Shown here: piece by piece, positions 5,057 to 5,116 of the stretch
Layout: every line of letters starts with the position of its first letter
How positions within the stretch are numbered: position 1 is the first letter of the stretch
Notes under the pieces: generated by a model
The model's database searches: none
What the model saw: only the letters and a program-made list of their open reading frames with translations
What the model was told of the DNA's origin: nothing
Assembly: GCA_902836725.1 (NCBI GenBank)
Contig: CADFRV010000181.1
Coordinates: 1 to 5,116, forward strand
Direction: 5' to 3'
Source: Muribaculaceae bacterium
Lineage (GTDB): Bacteria; Bacteroidota; Bacteroidia; Bacteroidales; Muribaculaceae
DNA: 5,116 nucleotides
Program-made: the position numbers and the translations under genes

Positions 5057-5116
5057 AGCAATTCCTCAATCAGACATGGAATACTTAATATCTCTGAAAG
5101 GCTGTCCACTGTAAAA
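5053..5116 (-). CDS. C-terminal end of an upstream operon gene (partial, frame uncertain)
   Basis: Two minus-strand frames are open from the right edge. One ends in VDSLSEILSIPCLIEELL with its TGA at 5053-5055, overlapping the Nudix ATG by the ATGA pattern typical of operons. The other ends in SGQPFRDIKYSMSD with TGA at 5066-5068, 9 bases before the Nudix ATG. Either would be the tail of a gene that continues the operon. With about 20 residues the family cannot be named, and I favour the ATGA arrangement only slightly. Confidence 0.4.
   Translation of the reverse strand, partial: FTVDSLSEILSIPCLIEELL

Noticed and set aside
389..5116. Canonical Firmicute SOS boxes (GAAC-N4-GTTC) controlling the operon or merR
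   Set aside because: I looked for this pattern in the intergenic stretches and saw no good match; the operon's own promoter lies outside the window.

Overview
The window looks like an accessory region of a gut-type Firmicute, most likely class Clostridia. The basis is AGGAGG-type ribosome binding sites, moderate GC, and protein sequences that resemble Lachnospiraceae/Oscillospiraceae families from memory. No rRNA, tRNA, transposase, integrase or CRISPR array is visible.

Layout. The left edge (3-212, + strand) holds the last 69 residues of a GHKL-type sensor histidine kinase. Everything else is on the minus strand. Next to the kinase, and overlapping its 3' end by 17 bases, is a start-less 67-codon frame (196-399) that looks like the tail of a broken gene. 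It is followed by a LexA-family repressor (389-1003) with its own sigma-A-like promoter and a perfect 15-bp palindrome just downstream of the -10 box. A strong hairpin (1099-1128) separates lexA from a MerR-family regulator (1171-1998). The MerR promoter has the family's hallmark 19-bp spacer, filled by a 16-bp interrupted palindrome.

Upstream of merR, reading right to left, lies a very compact five-gene cluster: Nudix hydrolase (4541-5056), SAM-dependent methyltransferase (4008-4544), GyrI-like protein (3386-4018), TfoX N-terminal-domain protein (3065-3382), and a fusion of two GNAT acetyltransferase domains (2087-3058). Neighbouring genes overlap by 4 or 11 bases or are separated by only 3-6 bases, so the cluster should be one translationally coupled operon. 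A partial reading frame at the right edge probably continues it upstream.

Interpretation. Five small cytosolic proteins, four of them from enzyme families, are combined with an SOS-type repressor and a MerR-type small-molecule sensor. That suggests a stress, detoxification or resistance module, but no substrate can be read from the sequence. The best-supported points for follow-up are the MerR and LexA operators, the Cys-Gly cleavage site in LexA, the double-GNAT fusion and the broken frame beside lexA.
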